Shown piece after piece: positions 42,424-50,720 of a DNA stretch of 64,000 nucleotides. The notes beneath the pieces were generated by a model that saw nothing but the letters and a program-made list of their open reading frames with translations, made no database searches and was not told the origin of the DNA. The stretch spans positions 109,538 to 173,537 of the forward strand of contig NZ_BAGA01000132.1 in the NCBI RefSeq assembly GCF_000308595.1, written 5' to 3'. Origin of the DNA: Nocardia higoensis NBRC 100133 (lineage in GTDB: Bacteria; Actinomycetota; Actinomycetes; Mycobacteriales; Mycobacteriaceae). Made by a program: the position numbers and the translations under genes. The stretch's first letter is position 1. Every line of letters starts with the position of its first letter.

Positions 42424-44132
42424 GCGACAGCAGGGCCGTCCTGGCAGTGAACGGTGATCCGTCGCAGACCCCGAACGCTCGGGTGACTGCGGCGGCTCAC
42501 CGCGCACTCCCCAACCTGCGCGAGATCGCCGAATCCGCCGCCGAAAAGGAAGGCGTCTGCTCCCGCGTCCTGCCCATGCGCGCCGTCGACCCGGCCACCG
42601 GCAAGGTCTCCTACATCGGCGTCCCCTGCAAATCCACCGTCGAAGCGATCTGCCCGCCCTGCGCGAAAGCCGCCCGCTGGCTGCGTATGACCCAATGCCG
42701 CGAAGGCTGGTGCCTGGCCGAAGAACCGACCCGGGACAAGCCCGAGGTCACCGACGCCCAACAGGATGTGCTCGATGCCCGGGCGCGGATGTTCACCGAG
42801 TACCACGAAGCACGGCGCCTCGGTGATGACGAAGCCGCCGACGCCATCCGTGGTCTCGTCGCCGAACTCGACCAGGAGTTGAAGGACCTCGGTGTCCGTG
42901 GCCCGTTCCCGCCGTTGGACCGCAAACCGGCCCGGAAGGCGAAGTCGACCCGACGCCGTGACGATGTCCCGGATCTGCCGCGCCGGAAGGTCGCGAAAAC
43001 CACGGTCGGCCGCGAGTACGCGGGCAAGTACCGGCCTTCCACGTTCGTCACGCTCACCCTGCCCTCGTATGGGCAGATCAACCAGGTGACCGGCCCGGAC
43101 GGCAAGCTGGTCACCGACGGTTCCCCGCGTGACCCCGGCTCCTACGACTACACCCAGGCCGCCCGCGACATCGTGCACTTCGCCAAACTCTTCGACCGGT
43201 GGGTGCAGAACCTGCGCCGCGCGGTCGGCTGGAATGTGCAATATTTCGCCACCGTCGAACCCCAGAAGCGTGGCGCCCCGCATCTGCATATCGCGATCCG
43301 CGGGACGATCCCGAACGCGATCTTCACGGCCGTGACGAACGCGACCTACCGCAACATCTGGTGGCCCAACCACGACCAGGAGCACTACAGCGGCGACCAC
43401 ATGCCGGTGTGGGACTACCAGGCGAACACCTTCGTGGACCCCGACACCCGGACTCCGCTGGCGGCGTGGGACGACATGCTGGCCGCGATGGACACCGTGG
43501 ACGACCTGGAGCCGTCGCACACGATCCGCTTCGGTGCCCAGTCCAAGCCGATTCAGATCCTCGGCGGCTCGGGTGAGGAGGACCGCAAGGTCAAGTACCT
43601 GACCAAGTACCTCACCAAGTCGATCGCCGAACTCCTCGAGCCCGACAGCCCCCGCGTCGCCGCCCACTACGACCGGCTCTATGAGGAACTTCAGCGCACC
43701 CCCTGCTCCCCGACCTGCGGGGTCTGGTTGCGCTACGGGATCGTCCCCAAGGGCGCCAAGGACAAGATGATCCCCGGCCGCTGCAAGGGCAAAGCCCACC
43801 GCCGCGACACCCTCGGCCTGCCCGGTCAAAGGGTGTTGAACTCGAACCTGTGGACCGGCAAGACCGTCGCCGACCACAAGGCGGAGCGGGCCGAGTTCGT
43901 TCGGCAAACCCTCGCTGCGGTCGGCATCGTCCGCCCCGACACCCGCGCGAACCTGCGCATCAGTCTCGTCCGTCCCGGGGACAAGGAAGCTCCGCCGCGT
44001 GAGCACTTGATCATCGCGGCGGTGTCCGAACGGCTGCGACAACGCGCCGAGTACACCAATGCCCGCCTGGCCGCTGGTAGTGGCGGGCCACCGGAATCAC
44101 CGAATCGTTCAGCAGTTCAGTCAGCAGCGTGA
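42420..44132 (+). CDS. RepSA-like HUH replication initiator
   Basis: The initiator of rolling-circle-type replication of actinomycete elements, 570 residues. A Cys-rich N-terminal zone (CPPCAKAARWLRMTQCREGWC) may bind zinc. The core shows FVTLTLPSYGQ as motif 1, the HUH motif GAPHLHIAIRG near residue 290, and YLTKYLTKSIAELL near 395 as the catalytic tyrosine helix with two candidate tyrosines. A second Cys cluster (CSPTCGVWLRYG...GRCKGKAHRR) follows. It is translationally coupled to the upstream gene and lies before xis-int, as in pSAM2. Confidence 0.9.
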   Translation: MSDSRAVLAVNGDPSQTPNARVTAAAHRALPNLREIAESAAEKEGVCSRVLPMRAVDPATGKVSYIGVPCKSTVEAICPPCAKAARWLRMTQCREGWCLAEEPTRDKPEVTDAQQDVLDARARMFTEYHEARRLGDDEAADAIRGLVAELDQELKDLGVRGPFPPLDRKPARKAKSTRRRDDVPDLPRRKVAKTTVGREYAGKYRPSTFVTLTLPSYGQINQVTGPDGKLVTDGSPRDPGSYDYTQAARDIVHFAKLFDRWVQNLRRAVGWNVQYFATVEPQKRGAPHLHIAIRGTIPNAIFTAVTNATYRNIWWPNHDQEHYSGDHMPVWDYQANTFVDPDTRTPLAAWDDMLAAMDTVDDLEPSHTIRFGAQSKPIQILGGSGEEDRKVKYLTKYLTKSIAELLEPDSPRVAAHYDRLYEELQRTPCSPTCGVWLRYGIVPKGAKDKMIPGRCKGKAHRRDTLGLPGQRVLNSNLWTGKTVADHKAERAEFVRQTLAAVGIVRPDTRANLRISLVRPGDKEAPPREHLIIAAVSERLRQRAEYTNARLAAGSGGPPESPNRSAVQSAA

Positions 44133-44147
44133 GAGAGGGGCGGACAG

Positions 44148-44351
44148 ATGGGGCATGAGGAGTATTTGCGGGCCAAGGATTGCGAAGCGCTGACGGGGAT
44201 TCCGGAGGCCACCTGGCGGTGGTGGGCGCATGTCGGGAAGGGTCCGGCGAGCTTCAAGCTCGGTCCGCGTCGGCGTGTGTGGCGCAAGTCGGTGGTACTG
44301 GCCTGGATCGCCGAACAGGAACAGGCCACCGGCACGAACACGGCCGCGTAG
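44148..44351 (+). CDS. xis: Excisionase (Xis) HTH protein
   Basis: A 67-residue MerR-like helix-turn-helix protein: YLRAKDCEALTGIPEATWRWWAHVGKGPASFKLGPRRRVWRKSVVLAWIAEQ. It should act as directionality factor that lets Int excise the element. Its stop overlaps the int GTG (TAGTG), coupling the two. An AGAGAGGGG stretch precedes the ATG. Confidence 0.87.
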   Translation: MGHEEYLRAKDCEALTGIPEATWRWWAHVGKGPASFKLGPRRRVWRKSVVLAWIAEQEQATGTNTAA

Positions 44352-45571
44352 TGGCTACCCGTCGCAACCGCCGCTCAGGCGTCGAAGACCTCTGGACCAA
44401 GGACGAGAGGGATGAGACCGGAACATTGCGTCGGGTTCCGTCGAAGCTTCACGGCAAGGGCAAGCGGTGGCGTGCCCGATACGTCGATGACGCGGGCAAC
44501 GAACACACGAAGCGGTTCGCCCGGAAAACGGATGCGCAAGCGTGGCTTGACGCTCAAGTTGCGACCTTGGTTCAGGGCATTCATGTTGCTCCGCGCGATT
44601 CGCAGCAGACCGTAGAGCAGTGGGCAACGGAGTGGTTGAAGGGCTATGCGAACCACCGCTCAACGACTGTTGACCTGGCGACATGGCATGTCAAGAAGAT
44701 CAACGAGGGGTTGGGCTCGCTGCAACTCTCAGCGGTGCGACCGTCCACGGTGAAGAAATGGATGGTGACGCTCAAGGATGAGGGCTTGGCCGATAGCTAC
44801 GTCTACAGCCTGCACTCCCGGTTGGCACAGATCTTCGGAGATGCTGTGCACGACGGCTTGTTGCCCCGCAATCCGTGCTCGCGTCGCACGTCGCCGAAGA
44901 CTGGTCAGCAGAAGGTCTACGTGGCAACGCCGGAGCAGGTGTGGGCGCTGCATGACGCGATGCCCGCTCACCTTCGGGTTGCCGTGCTCCTCGGGGCCTT
45001 TGTCGGGCTCCGGGTCTCGGAAGCTGCGGGTCTGCGGGTGACCGATGTGGACTTCGTGAACGGCATCGTGACCCCTCGCCAACAGTGGCCCGAACGACCG
45101 TTGAAGACCGATTCGAGTGCCAAGCCGGTACCAGTGCCGCCCGAACTCGTGGCGATGCTGAACGAGTCGGTGAAGGTCTTCCCGGGTGAGCGTCTGGTGT
45201 GCGATGAGTTCGGCAAGCCGGTTTCGCCGTGGGTGATCGGGTGGAACCTGCGGGCGGCGAAGGCGAAGGTTCCTGGCCTGCCGGAGGAGTTCAGCTTTCA
45301 GGACTTCCGGCACTACTACGCGTCCCTGCTCATTCGGCGCGGTGCCGACATCAAGGCGGTTCAGGCACGACTGCGGCACGGCAGCGCCATCACCACGCTG
45401 CGCTACTACGCGCACCTGTGGCCCGATGCCGACGAGACAACCCGCTCGGCTGTCGGGGCTGCAATCAAGGATTGGCCCGGTTCCGCTGCGTACTCACTGC
45501 GTACCGGGGCTGATCAGCAGCCTGTCACCGGCGACGACACCGACCCGAACACGCAGGTAGACGGCGTTTAG
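44351..45571 (+). CDS. int: Tyrosine site-specific integrase
   Basis: A 406-residue tyrosine recombinase that inserts and excises the element at the 44-bp core. The N-terminal arm-binding part contains GKRWRARYVDDAGNEHTKRFARKTDAQAWL; the SAM-like core-binding domain follows. Catalytic residues seen: R221 (GLRVSEAAGL), R320 with H321 (QDFRHYYASLL), H343 (RHGS) and Tyr 352 or 353 (RYYAHLWPD). The first His of the HxxR box is Gln317. The 3' end of the gene contains the right arm-type repeat, and its TAG overlaps the ccsB stop on the other strand. Confidence 0.93.
   Translation: MATRRNRRSGVEDLWTKDERDETGTLRRVPSKLHGKGKRWRARYVDDAGNEHTKRFARKTDAQAWLDAQVATLVQGIHVAPRDSQQTVEQWATEWLKGYANHRSTTVDLATWHVKKINEGLGSLQLSAVRPSTVKKWMVTLKDEGLADSYVYSLHSRLAQIFGDAVHDGLLPRNPCSRRTSPKTGQQKVYVATPEQVWALHDAMPAHLRVAVLLGAFVGLRVSEAAGLRVTDVDFVNGIVTPRQQWPERPLKTDSSAKPVPVPPELVAMLNESVKVFPGERLVCDEFGKPVSPWVIGWNLRAAKAKVPGLPEEFSFQDFRHYYASLLIRRGADIKAVQARLRHGSAITTLRYYAHLWPDADETTRSAVGAAIKDWPGSAAYSLRTGADQQPVTGDDTDPNTQVDGV
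45486..45506 (+). repeat. Right integrase arm-type repeat (inside int)
   Basis: Second copy of the 21-bp repeat at 36299-36319, lying 71 bp inside the right core and encoding AYSLRT in the Int C-terminus. Confidence 0.6.
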
Positions 45572-46536
45572 GTCAATCCGGCGTAGCTGTGCAGGCCGCT
45601 GATCACGATGTTGATGATGAAGAGGTTGAACAGCATCGCGACGAAGGCGGCGACGTTGATCCAGGCCGCCTTGGTGTCGCGCCAGCCGGAGGTGGCGCGG
45701 GCGTGCAGATAGGCGGCGTAGAGGACCCAGGCGATGAAGGAGCAGGTCTCCTTCGGGTCCCAGCCCCAGAAGCGGCCCCAGGCGGCTTCGGCCCAGATGG
45801 CTCCGAGGATGACGCCGGCGCCGAAGATGGGGAAGCCGACGATGGTGGTGCGGTAGGCCAGGCGATCGAGGGTGCGGGCGTCGGGCAGCCGGCGCGCGAT
45901 GGCGCCGAAGAGATTCGCCGACTCCGCGCCTTCGGGCTGACGCAGGCGGTAGAGGAACAGCAGGCTGGCGACGCCGGAGACCAGGAAGATGCCGCTGCCG
46001 ACGCTGACGATGGTGACGTGCAGCGGCAGCCAGAACGAGCGCAGCGCGGGCACGACGGGGGCGGCGTCGGCGTAGAGGACGGTGCCCGCGAGGAACATCA
46101 GGATCAGCACCGGCACGAGCAGGAAGACCCAGGTGGCGCGGTGGCGCTGTTCGCGCAGCAGCCAGAAGCCGACGAGCACGGTGGCCGCGCAGGCCATGGT
46201 GACGAACTCGTACATATTGCCCAGCGGGAACCGGCCGGTGGCGAAGCCGCGCAACACGATCGAGGCCACGTGCAGGGCGAAGGCGACGGTGAGCGCAGCG
46301 AACGCCATATTGCCCAGGCGCACCGGCAGCGGCGTCGACGGCGCCTCGACCACCTTGCCGGGACCGATGGGACGTTCGGCGCCACCGCCCGCGGTGACGA
46401 GCTCGCGCGCTTCGGTCCTGCGCACCTGCGCGGAGGCGAACTGCCAGATCAGCAGCCCGAGCACCAGCGCGTAGACGACCAGCGCCGACTTGAAGGCGAG
46501 ATCGCTGTACTGGGCGAGGGTGTCGTCGATCGGCAT
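45568..46536 (-). CDS. ccsB: Cytochrome c biogenesis protein CcsB (integration target)
   Basis: With ResB it forms the system II haem exporter and cytochrome c haem lyase. The 322-residue protein has about eight transmembrane helices and the haem-handling motif WGWDPKETCSFIAWVLYAAYLH. The last 17 codons overlap the attachment site; the final four codons and the stop come from the element but keep the sequence GLT. The ATG follows the resB stop by 2 nt. It is the last gene of a resA-ccdA-resB-ccsB order also known in Mycobacterium. Confidence 0.95.
   Translation of the reverse strand: MPIDDTLAQYSDLAFKSALVVYALVLGLLIWQFASAQVRRTEARELVTAGGGAERPIGPGKVVEAPSTPLPVRLGNMAFAALTVAFALHVASIVLRGFATGRFPLGNMYEFVTMACAATVLVGFWLLREQRHRATWVFLLVPVLILMFLAGTVLYADAAPVVPALRSFWLPLHVTIVSVGSGIFLVSGVASLLFLYRLRQPEGAESANLFGAIARRLPDARTLDRLAYRTTIVGFPIFGAGVILGAIWAEAAWGRFWGWDPKETCSFIAWVLYAAYLHARATSGWRDTKAAWINVAAFVAMLFNLFIINIVISGLHSYAGLT
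45578..45621 (+). repeat. Attachment site core, right copy (attR)
   Basis: 44 bp identical to 36151-36194. It encodes part of the CcsB C-terminus on the minus strand. DNA on the low-coordinate side is element-derived, DNA on the high side is chromosomal. Confidence 0.93.
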
Positions 46537-46538
46537 CG

Positions 46539-48248
46539 TCAATCTCCCGTGCTGTCGGCTCCGGTGGGAGCCGTGTTCTTGTCCGAATCGAGAGGGGCTG
46601 CTCTGCGCTGGGGTGCGTCGTCGGTGTCGAGCAGGCGGGCACGCAGCCGGTCGAACTCGTCGCCCCAGCCCGCCTGGTCGGTCCTGGCCAGACCGCCCAT
46701 CTCTACTACGGTACGTCGTTGATCCACGGTACCGGGCGCGCCCGCCGCCGGGTACACCCGGATCCAGATCCGGCGCCGCTTGACCAGCAGCGACACCAGC
46801 AGCCCCGCCATCATGGTCAGCGCGCTCACCAGCACCCACTGCTGGGCGGGATCGTGCGAGACCTGCAGGTTCACGAACTCCTTCGCGCCGTCGAAGGTGA
46901 CCACGGTGCCGTTGGACAGCGTGGCCGACTCGCCTGGGCGCAGGTTCACCCTGGCCTCCTTGGTCAGCCGCTCCTGGCGCACCAGTTCCTGGTCGAGCGA
47001 GAACAGCGACTGCGGCCGGCCGGTGTCGAGGCCGGTGTCGCCGCGATAGATGTCCACGGCGACGGCCGGATCGTCCATGCGGGGGAAGACCGAGGTCAGC
47101 AGGCTGCCGTGCAGCATGGCGGTCGGGGCGAAGAGGCCCTCGATGGCGATCTGGTTCTTGCGGCGCTCCTCATCGGAGGCGTACATGTCGCCGGGCGGGT
47201 CGATGCGCAGCACGCCGCCGGACAGGAAGGTGCGGGCGTCGGTGGGCGCCCACTGGATGGTCTCGGTCCTGGTCCGCCCGTCGGGGAAGGTGACGGTGAA
47301 GGTCGGGGCGTACCCGTGGCCCTGCAGGTAGACCCGGTCGCCCGCGACGCGCAGCGGGTGGTTGACCCGCAACGTGGTGTCGCGCCAGGTCCCGGTGCTC
47401 AGGTCCGCGCCCGCTTGGTAGGCGATGTCGGAGGTGAACATCTCGGCTTGGCCGGTCTCGAGGTAGTCGGCGCGGAAGTTCTTCACCCGCACGCAGATCG
47501 GGGTCATGCCGGTGCCGTCGTTCACATTGCCGGCGCGGAAGGAGTCGTAGACCGCGGGCGAGGTGGTGCAGAAACCCGGCCCGTCGTCGGCGATGACGAT
47601 GACGCTGCCCTCGTAGCCGAACAGCTTGCCCACCGCGATCGAGGCCAGCAGCCCGACCAGCGCCAGATGGAAAACCAGGTTGCCGAACTCGCGCAGGTAG
47701 CCCTTCTCCGCGGAGACGGTGATCTCGCCCTCGCGGCCGAGATCGGTGCGGACCTCGGTGCGCCAGCCGCGCAGTCCGATGCGCGCGTGCTCGGCGATTT
47801 CTTCCGGCGTGCGCGCGGATTCGCCCGCGTAGTGGTGTGGCAGCCGGGCCAGATTGCGCGGCGCCCGCACCGGCGGGGTGCGCAGGGCGCGGTAGTGATC
47901 CACCGTGCGGGGCAGGATGCAGCCGACCAGCGAGATGAACAGCAGCACATAGATGGCGGTGAACCAGAAACTGCCGAACACGTCGAACAGTTCGGCGCGA
48001 TCCATCCATGGCCCGAGCGTCGGGCGGTCGGCGATGTACTGCTCGACCTTCTGCTCGTTGAGGCTGCGCTGCGGCAGCAGCGCGCCGGGGATGGCGGCCA
48101 GCGCGAGCAGGAACAGCAGCACCAGCGCGGTGCGCATGCTGGTCAGTCCGCGCCAGGTGTTGCGCACCAGCGCCCAGGCGCGGCCGAGCGGGGACTGTCG
48201 CGGCGGGGTGTTCGGTACGGAAGCGGGTCGCTGGTCGGTCACGGTCAT
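46539..48248 (-). CDS. resB: Cytochrome c biogenesis protein ResB
   Basis: ResB (Ccs1) partners CcsB in delivering haem to apocytochrome c outside the membrane. The 569-residue protein has three N-terminal helices (RTALVLLFLLALAAIPGALLPQRS; FWFTAIYVLLFISLVGCILPRT; NLVFHLALVGLLASIAVGKLFGY), a large extracytoplasmic domain and a final helix VLVSALTMMAGLLVSLLVKRRRIWIRV. The start at 48248 overlaps the ccdA stop (ATGA). The C-terminal tail is charged and variable. Confidence 0.94.
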   Translation of the reverse strand: MTVTDQRPASVPNTPPRQSPLGRAWALVRNTWRGLTSMRTALVLLFLLALAAIPGALLPQRSLNEQKVEQYIADRPTLGPWMDRAELFDVFGSFWFTAIYVLLFISLVGCILPRTVDHYRALRTPPVRAPRNLARLPHHYAGESARTPEEIAEHARIGLRGWRTEVRTDLGREGEITVSAEKGYLREFGNLVFHLALVGLLASIAVGKLFGYEGSVIVIADDGPGFCTTSPAVYDSFRAGNVNDGTGMTPICVRVKNFRADYLETGQAEMFTSDIAYQAGADLSTGTWRDTTLRVNHPLRVAGDRVYLQGHGYAPTFTVTFPDGRTRTETIQWAPTDARTFLSGGVLRIDPPGDMYASDEERRKNQIAIEGLFAPTAMLHGSLLTSVFPRMDDPAVAVDIYRGDTGLDTGRPQSLFSLDQELVRQERLTKEARVNLRPGESATLSNGTVVTFDGAKEFVNLQVSHDPAQQWVLVSALTMMAGLLVSLLVKRRRIWIRVYPAAGAPGTVDQRRTVVEMGGLARTDQAGWGDEFDRLRARLLDTDDAPQRRAAPLDSDKNTAPTGADSTGD

Positions 48249-49081
48249 ATCGGCAGGGTCACCTCGGAGACGAACGCGTCGCGCACCCAGGCGACGAACA
48301 GATCCCACGCGCCGGTCACCAGCGCGATACCGACCGCGACGAGCAGAATGCCACCGACGATCTGGATGGTCCGGGAATTGCGGCGCAACCAGCCGACCCC
48401 GCGCAGCGCGCCCGCCGAACCGAAGGCCAGCACGACGAAGGGCAGGCCGAGGCCGAGACAGTAGGCGACGATGAGCGCGACGCCGCGCGCGGCCGTCGCG
48501 CCCTCGGTGCCCGCCGCGACCGCCATCACGCCGGACAGCGTCGGGCCGAGGCAGGGCGTCCAGCCCAGCGCGAAGACGCCGCCCAGCAGGGGCGCGCCGA
48601 TCAGGCTGGTGAGCCTGCGCGGCTCCATCCTGGTATCGCGCTGCAGTGCCGGGATGAGGCCGATGAAGGCCAGGCCCATCACGACGGTGACCACGCCGCC
48701 CACCCGTTGCAGCAGCTCCCGGTTCACATTGAGGGTCTGGATGACGCCGAACACCGTCGCCGTCGCCAGCACGAACACCACGGTGAAGCCGGCCACGAAC
48801 AGTCCCGCGGCCCCGGCCACACGAAGCTTCGCCGAACCGCCGCGCAGTTCGGTCGCGGTGGTCGTGCGGGCCCGGGTGGCCTCGGCCGGGGTGACCGGCG
48901 GGGCTTCCGCGCCGACCAGCCCGGCCAGATACGACAGATAGCCCGGCACCAGCGGCACCACGCAGGGGGAGGCGAACGACACCAGTCCGGCCAGCAGGCA
49001 GGCGCCGAGCGCGAGCAGCAGCGGGCCGGTGGCCGCGGTCTGCTGGAACGAATCCCCCACCCCGGCGAGCACGACGGTCAT
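48245..49081 (-). CDS. ccdA: Thiol-disulfide carrier CcdA
   Basis: CcdA passes electrons from cytoplasmic thioredoxin across the membrane to keep apocytochrome c thiols reduced. The 278-residue protein has six hydrophobic helices. The two redox cysteines lie in LVSFASPCVVPLVPGYLSYLAG and FALGWTPCLGPTLSGVM. A cytoplasmic loop of about 40 residues follows the first helix. Start and stop overlap the neighbouring genes by 4 nt, so translation is coupled. Confidence 0.95.
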   Translation of the reverse strand: MTVVLAGVGDSFQQTAATGPLLLALGACLLAGLVSFASPCVVPLVPGYLSYLAGLVGAEAPPVTPAEATRARTTTATELRGGSAKLRVAGAAGLFVAGFTVVFVLATATVFGVIQTLNVNRELLQRVGGVVTVVMGLAFIGLIPALQRDTRMEPRRLTSLIGAPLLGGVFALGWTPCLGPTLSGVMAVAAGTEGATAARGVALIVAYCLGLGLPFVVLAFGSAGALRGVGWLRRNSRTIQIVGGILLVAVGIALVTGAWDLFVAWVRDAFVSEVTLPI

Positions 49082-49728
49082 GCCGCGGCCTCCCCGGCGA
49101 TCCGCTCGACGACCGGCTGCAGATCCTCCGCCAGGAGGGTGCGCAGGAAGACCGCCGCCACCCGGTGCTCGCGATCGAGCACGAGGGTGGTGGGAATGAC
49201 ACTGGTCGGGAAGTTGCCGCCGAGCGCGAGCAGGGTGCGCATCGGCGGGTCGTAGATCGAGGGGTAGCCGACCTTGTTCGCGGTGACGAAATCCTGCGCC
49301 TTGTCGCGCTGGGGATCGCGCACGTTGATGCCGAGGAAGGCCACACCGGAATCCTTGGTCGCCTCGTAGACGTCTTCGAGCGCGGGCACCTCGGCCCGGC
49401 ACGGACCGCACCATTGGCCCCACAGATTCAGCACGACGACCTGCCCCTGGAAGTCCGCCACCGAGATCGTCTCGCCGTCGTTCATCAGATCGGGACCGGA
49501 CAGCTCGCCGATGGTGCCGCGCGACTGCGGCGGGTCGTAGAAGATGTCGGTCCTGCCGCCCGGCGAGACGAATTGGAAGGTGCCGCCCTGGGCCACCGCG
49601 TCGGTTCCGGTGGAGCAGCCCGCGAGCGCGGCGACCAGCGCCACGCAGGCCAGCACCGCCGCGACGAGCCGGCCCGGCGCCCGGCGGGGCGCGGGCCGGT
49701 CCGAGGGAACCGGCACGGGGCGCGTCAT
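49078..49728 (-). CDS. ResA-like lipoprotein thioredoxin
   Basis: A 216-residue TlpA/ResA-family protein that should reduce the CxxCH site of apocytochrome c, fed by CcdA. It has a basic N-terminus, a signal sequence (LVAAVLACVALVAALAGC) ending in the lipobox LAGC, and the thioredoxin active site WGQWCGPCRAEVPALEDVYE. The cis-Pro region is FPTSVIPTTLVLD. The ATG at 49728 overlaps the stop of the histidine phosphatase gene. Confidence 0.93.
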   Translation of the reverse strand: MTRPVPVPSDRPAPRRAPGRLVAAVLACVALVAALAGCSTGTDAVAQGGTFQFVSPGGRTDIFYDPPQSRGTIGELSGPDLMNDGETISVADFQGQVVVLNLWGQWCGPCRAEVPALEDVYEATKDSGVAFLGINVRDPQRDKAQDFVTANKVGYPSIYDPPMRTLLALGGNFPTSVIPTTLVLDREHRVAAVFLRTLLAEDLQPVVERIAGEAAA

Positions 49729-50720
49729 GCGCCGTGCACCGAGGGATCCGACTCGCCCGCGGGCTCGGAGTACACGATGTCGACGAGGGTGTCGCCGCGA
49801 TAGACCAGCGAGGTCAGCGAAGCCAGCGAGCACTGGCGGTGGCGCGGGTCGTGCCACAGCCGCTGCCCCTGCAGGAACCGGCGCAGCGTCCACACCGGCA
49901 GCTGATGCGAGACCAGCACCACCTCGCGGCCCGCCGCCTCGACGCGCGCCTTGTTGACCGCGGCCAGCATCCGGTGCGCGATCTGCAGGTACGGCTCGCC
50001 CCACGACGGAGTGAACGGGTCGCGCAGCTTCCACCAGTGCCTGGGCTTGCGCAGCGCGCCGTCACCGACCGAGACGCGCAGGCCCTCGAAGGTGTTGCCC
50101 GCCTCGATCAGGTTCTCGTCGGTGCGCACGCTCAGCCCGTGCTGCTCGGCGATCGGCGTCGCGGTCTCCTGTGCCCGCTGCAACGGCGAGGCGATGACCA
50201 GGGCGATGTCGTGATCGGCGAGTGCGCGTGCGACCGCGCCCGCCTGGGCACGACCGGCCACCGACAGCGAGAAGCCGGGCAGGCGGCCGTAGAGGATGCC
50301 GTTGGGATTGTGCACCTCACCGTGCCGCAGCACGTGCACGATCGTCTCGATCTCCTCGTCGACGAGATCTGGCTCATCTTGCGCCGCAAGGGTTTTCGTG
50401 GGAGCGGCGGCGTCTACCGGGGAGCGCGCCTCGTCGGTGACCGAGGCGTCGGACGCCACAGCCTCCGTGGCGCCGGCCTCGCCGGTGGCAGCTTCGGGGG
50501 CAGCAGCCTCGGACGTAGCAGGCTCCCCGGGGGCAGCTTCCGAAGCAGCAGATTCGCCGGCGGCGGACTCGGGGGCAGCCTGCGCCGACCCGAGGGCGTC
50601 GACCTCGGCGGCCTCGGTCTCGACGGCAACGGTGGCCGCCTCGTCGGCGGCTCGGTCGGCGGGGACGGCGTGGACGGGTTCGTGGCTGTCGGCGCCTGGT
50701 GTGTCGTGGTCGGAACTCAC
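49725..50720 (-). CDS. Histidine phosphatase family protein with Ala/Glu-rich extension
   Basis: A phosphoglycerate-mutase-like phosphatase of 331 residues. The catalytic motif is VHVLRHGEVHNPNGILYGRLPG, the second conserved block IASPLQRAQETATPIAEQHG, and the late His in VLVSHQLPVW. The first 115 or so residues are a low-complexity Ala/Glu/Ser/Pro repeat (units such as ESAASEAAPGEPATSEAAAPEAA), probably disordered. GTG at 50720 has AAGGAA upstream and overlaps the hemL stop. The same gene order occurs in Mycobacterium (Rv0524-Rv0526). Substrate unknown. Confidence 0.88.
   Translation of the reverse strand: MSSDHDTPGADSHEPVHAVPADRAADEAATVAVETEAAEVDALGSAQAAPESAAGESAASEAAPGEPATSEAAAPEAATGEAGATEAVASDASVTDEARSPVDAAAPTKTLAAQDEPDLVDEEIETIVHVLRHGEVHNPNGILYGRLPGFSLSVAGRAQAGAVARALADHDIALVIASPLQRAQETATPIAEQHGLSVRTDENLIEAGNTFEGLRVSVGDGALRKPRHWWKLRDPFTPSWGEPYLQIAHRMLAAVNKARVEAAGREVVLVSHQLPVWTLRRFLQGQRLWHDPRHRQCSLASLTSLVYRGDTLVDIVYSEPAGESDPSVHGA

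Larger units (their letters stand above)
36151..45621. mobile_element. pSAM2-like integrative and conjugative element in ccsB
   Basis: An element of about 9.4 kb bounded by perfect 44-bp direct repeats. It encodes a GntR repressor, a replication/integration activator, SpdB-like and FtsK/TraB-like transfer proteins, a HUH replication initiator, excisionase and tyrosine integrase, in an order like the actinomycete element pSAM2, with int next to the attachment site. The target is the 3' end of ccsB, and the element supplies synonymous replacement codons. All core genes are intact by sequence, so it may be active. A methyltransferase-like gene is the only clear cargo. Confidence 0.92.

Noticed and set aside
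46585..46620. Partial similarity to the element's inverted repeat (CTGCGCTGGGGTG) within resB
   Set aside because: Only about 13 bases match and the site lies inside a coding sequence, so it is most likely chance.
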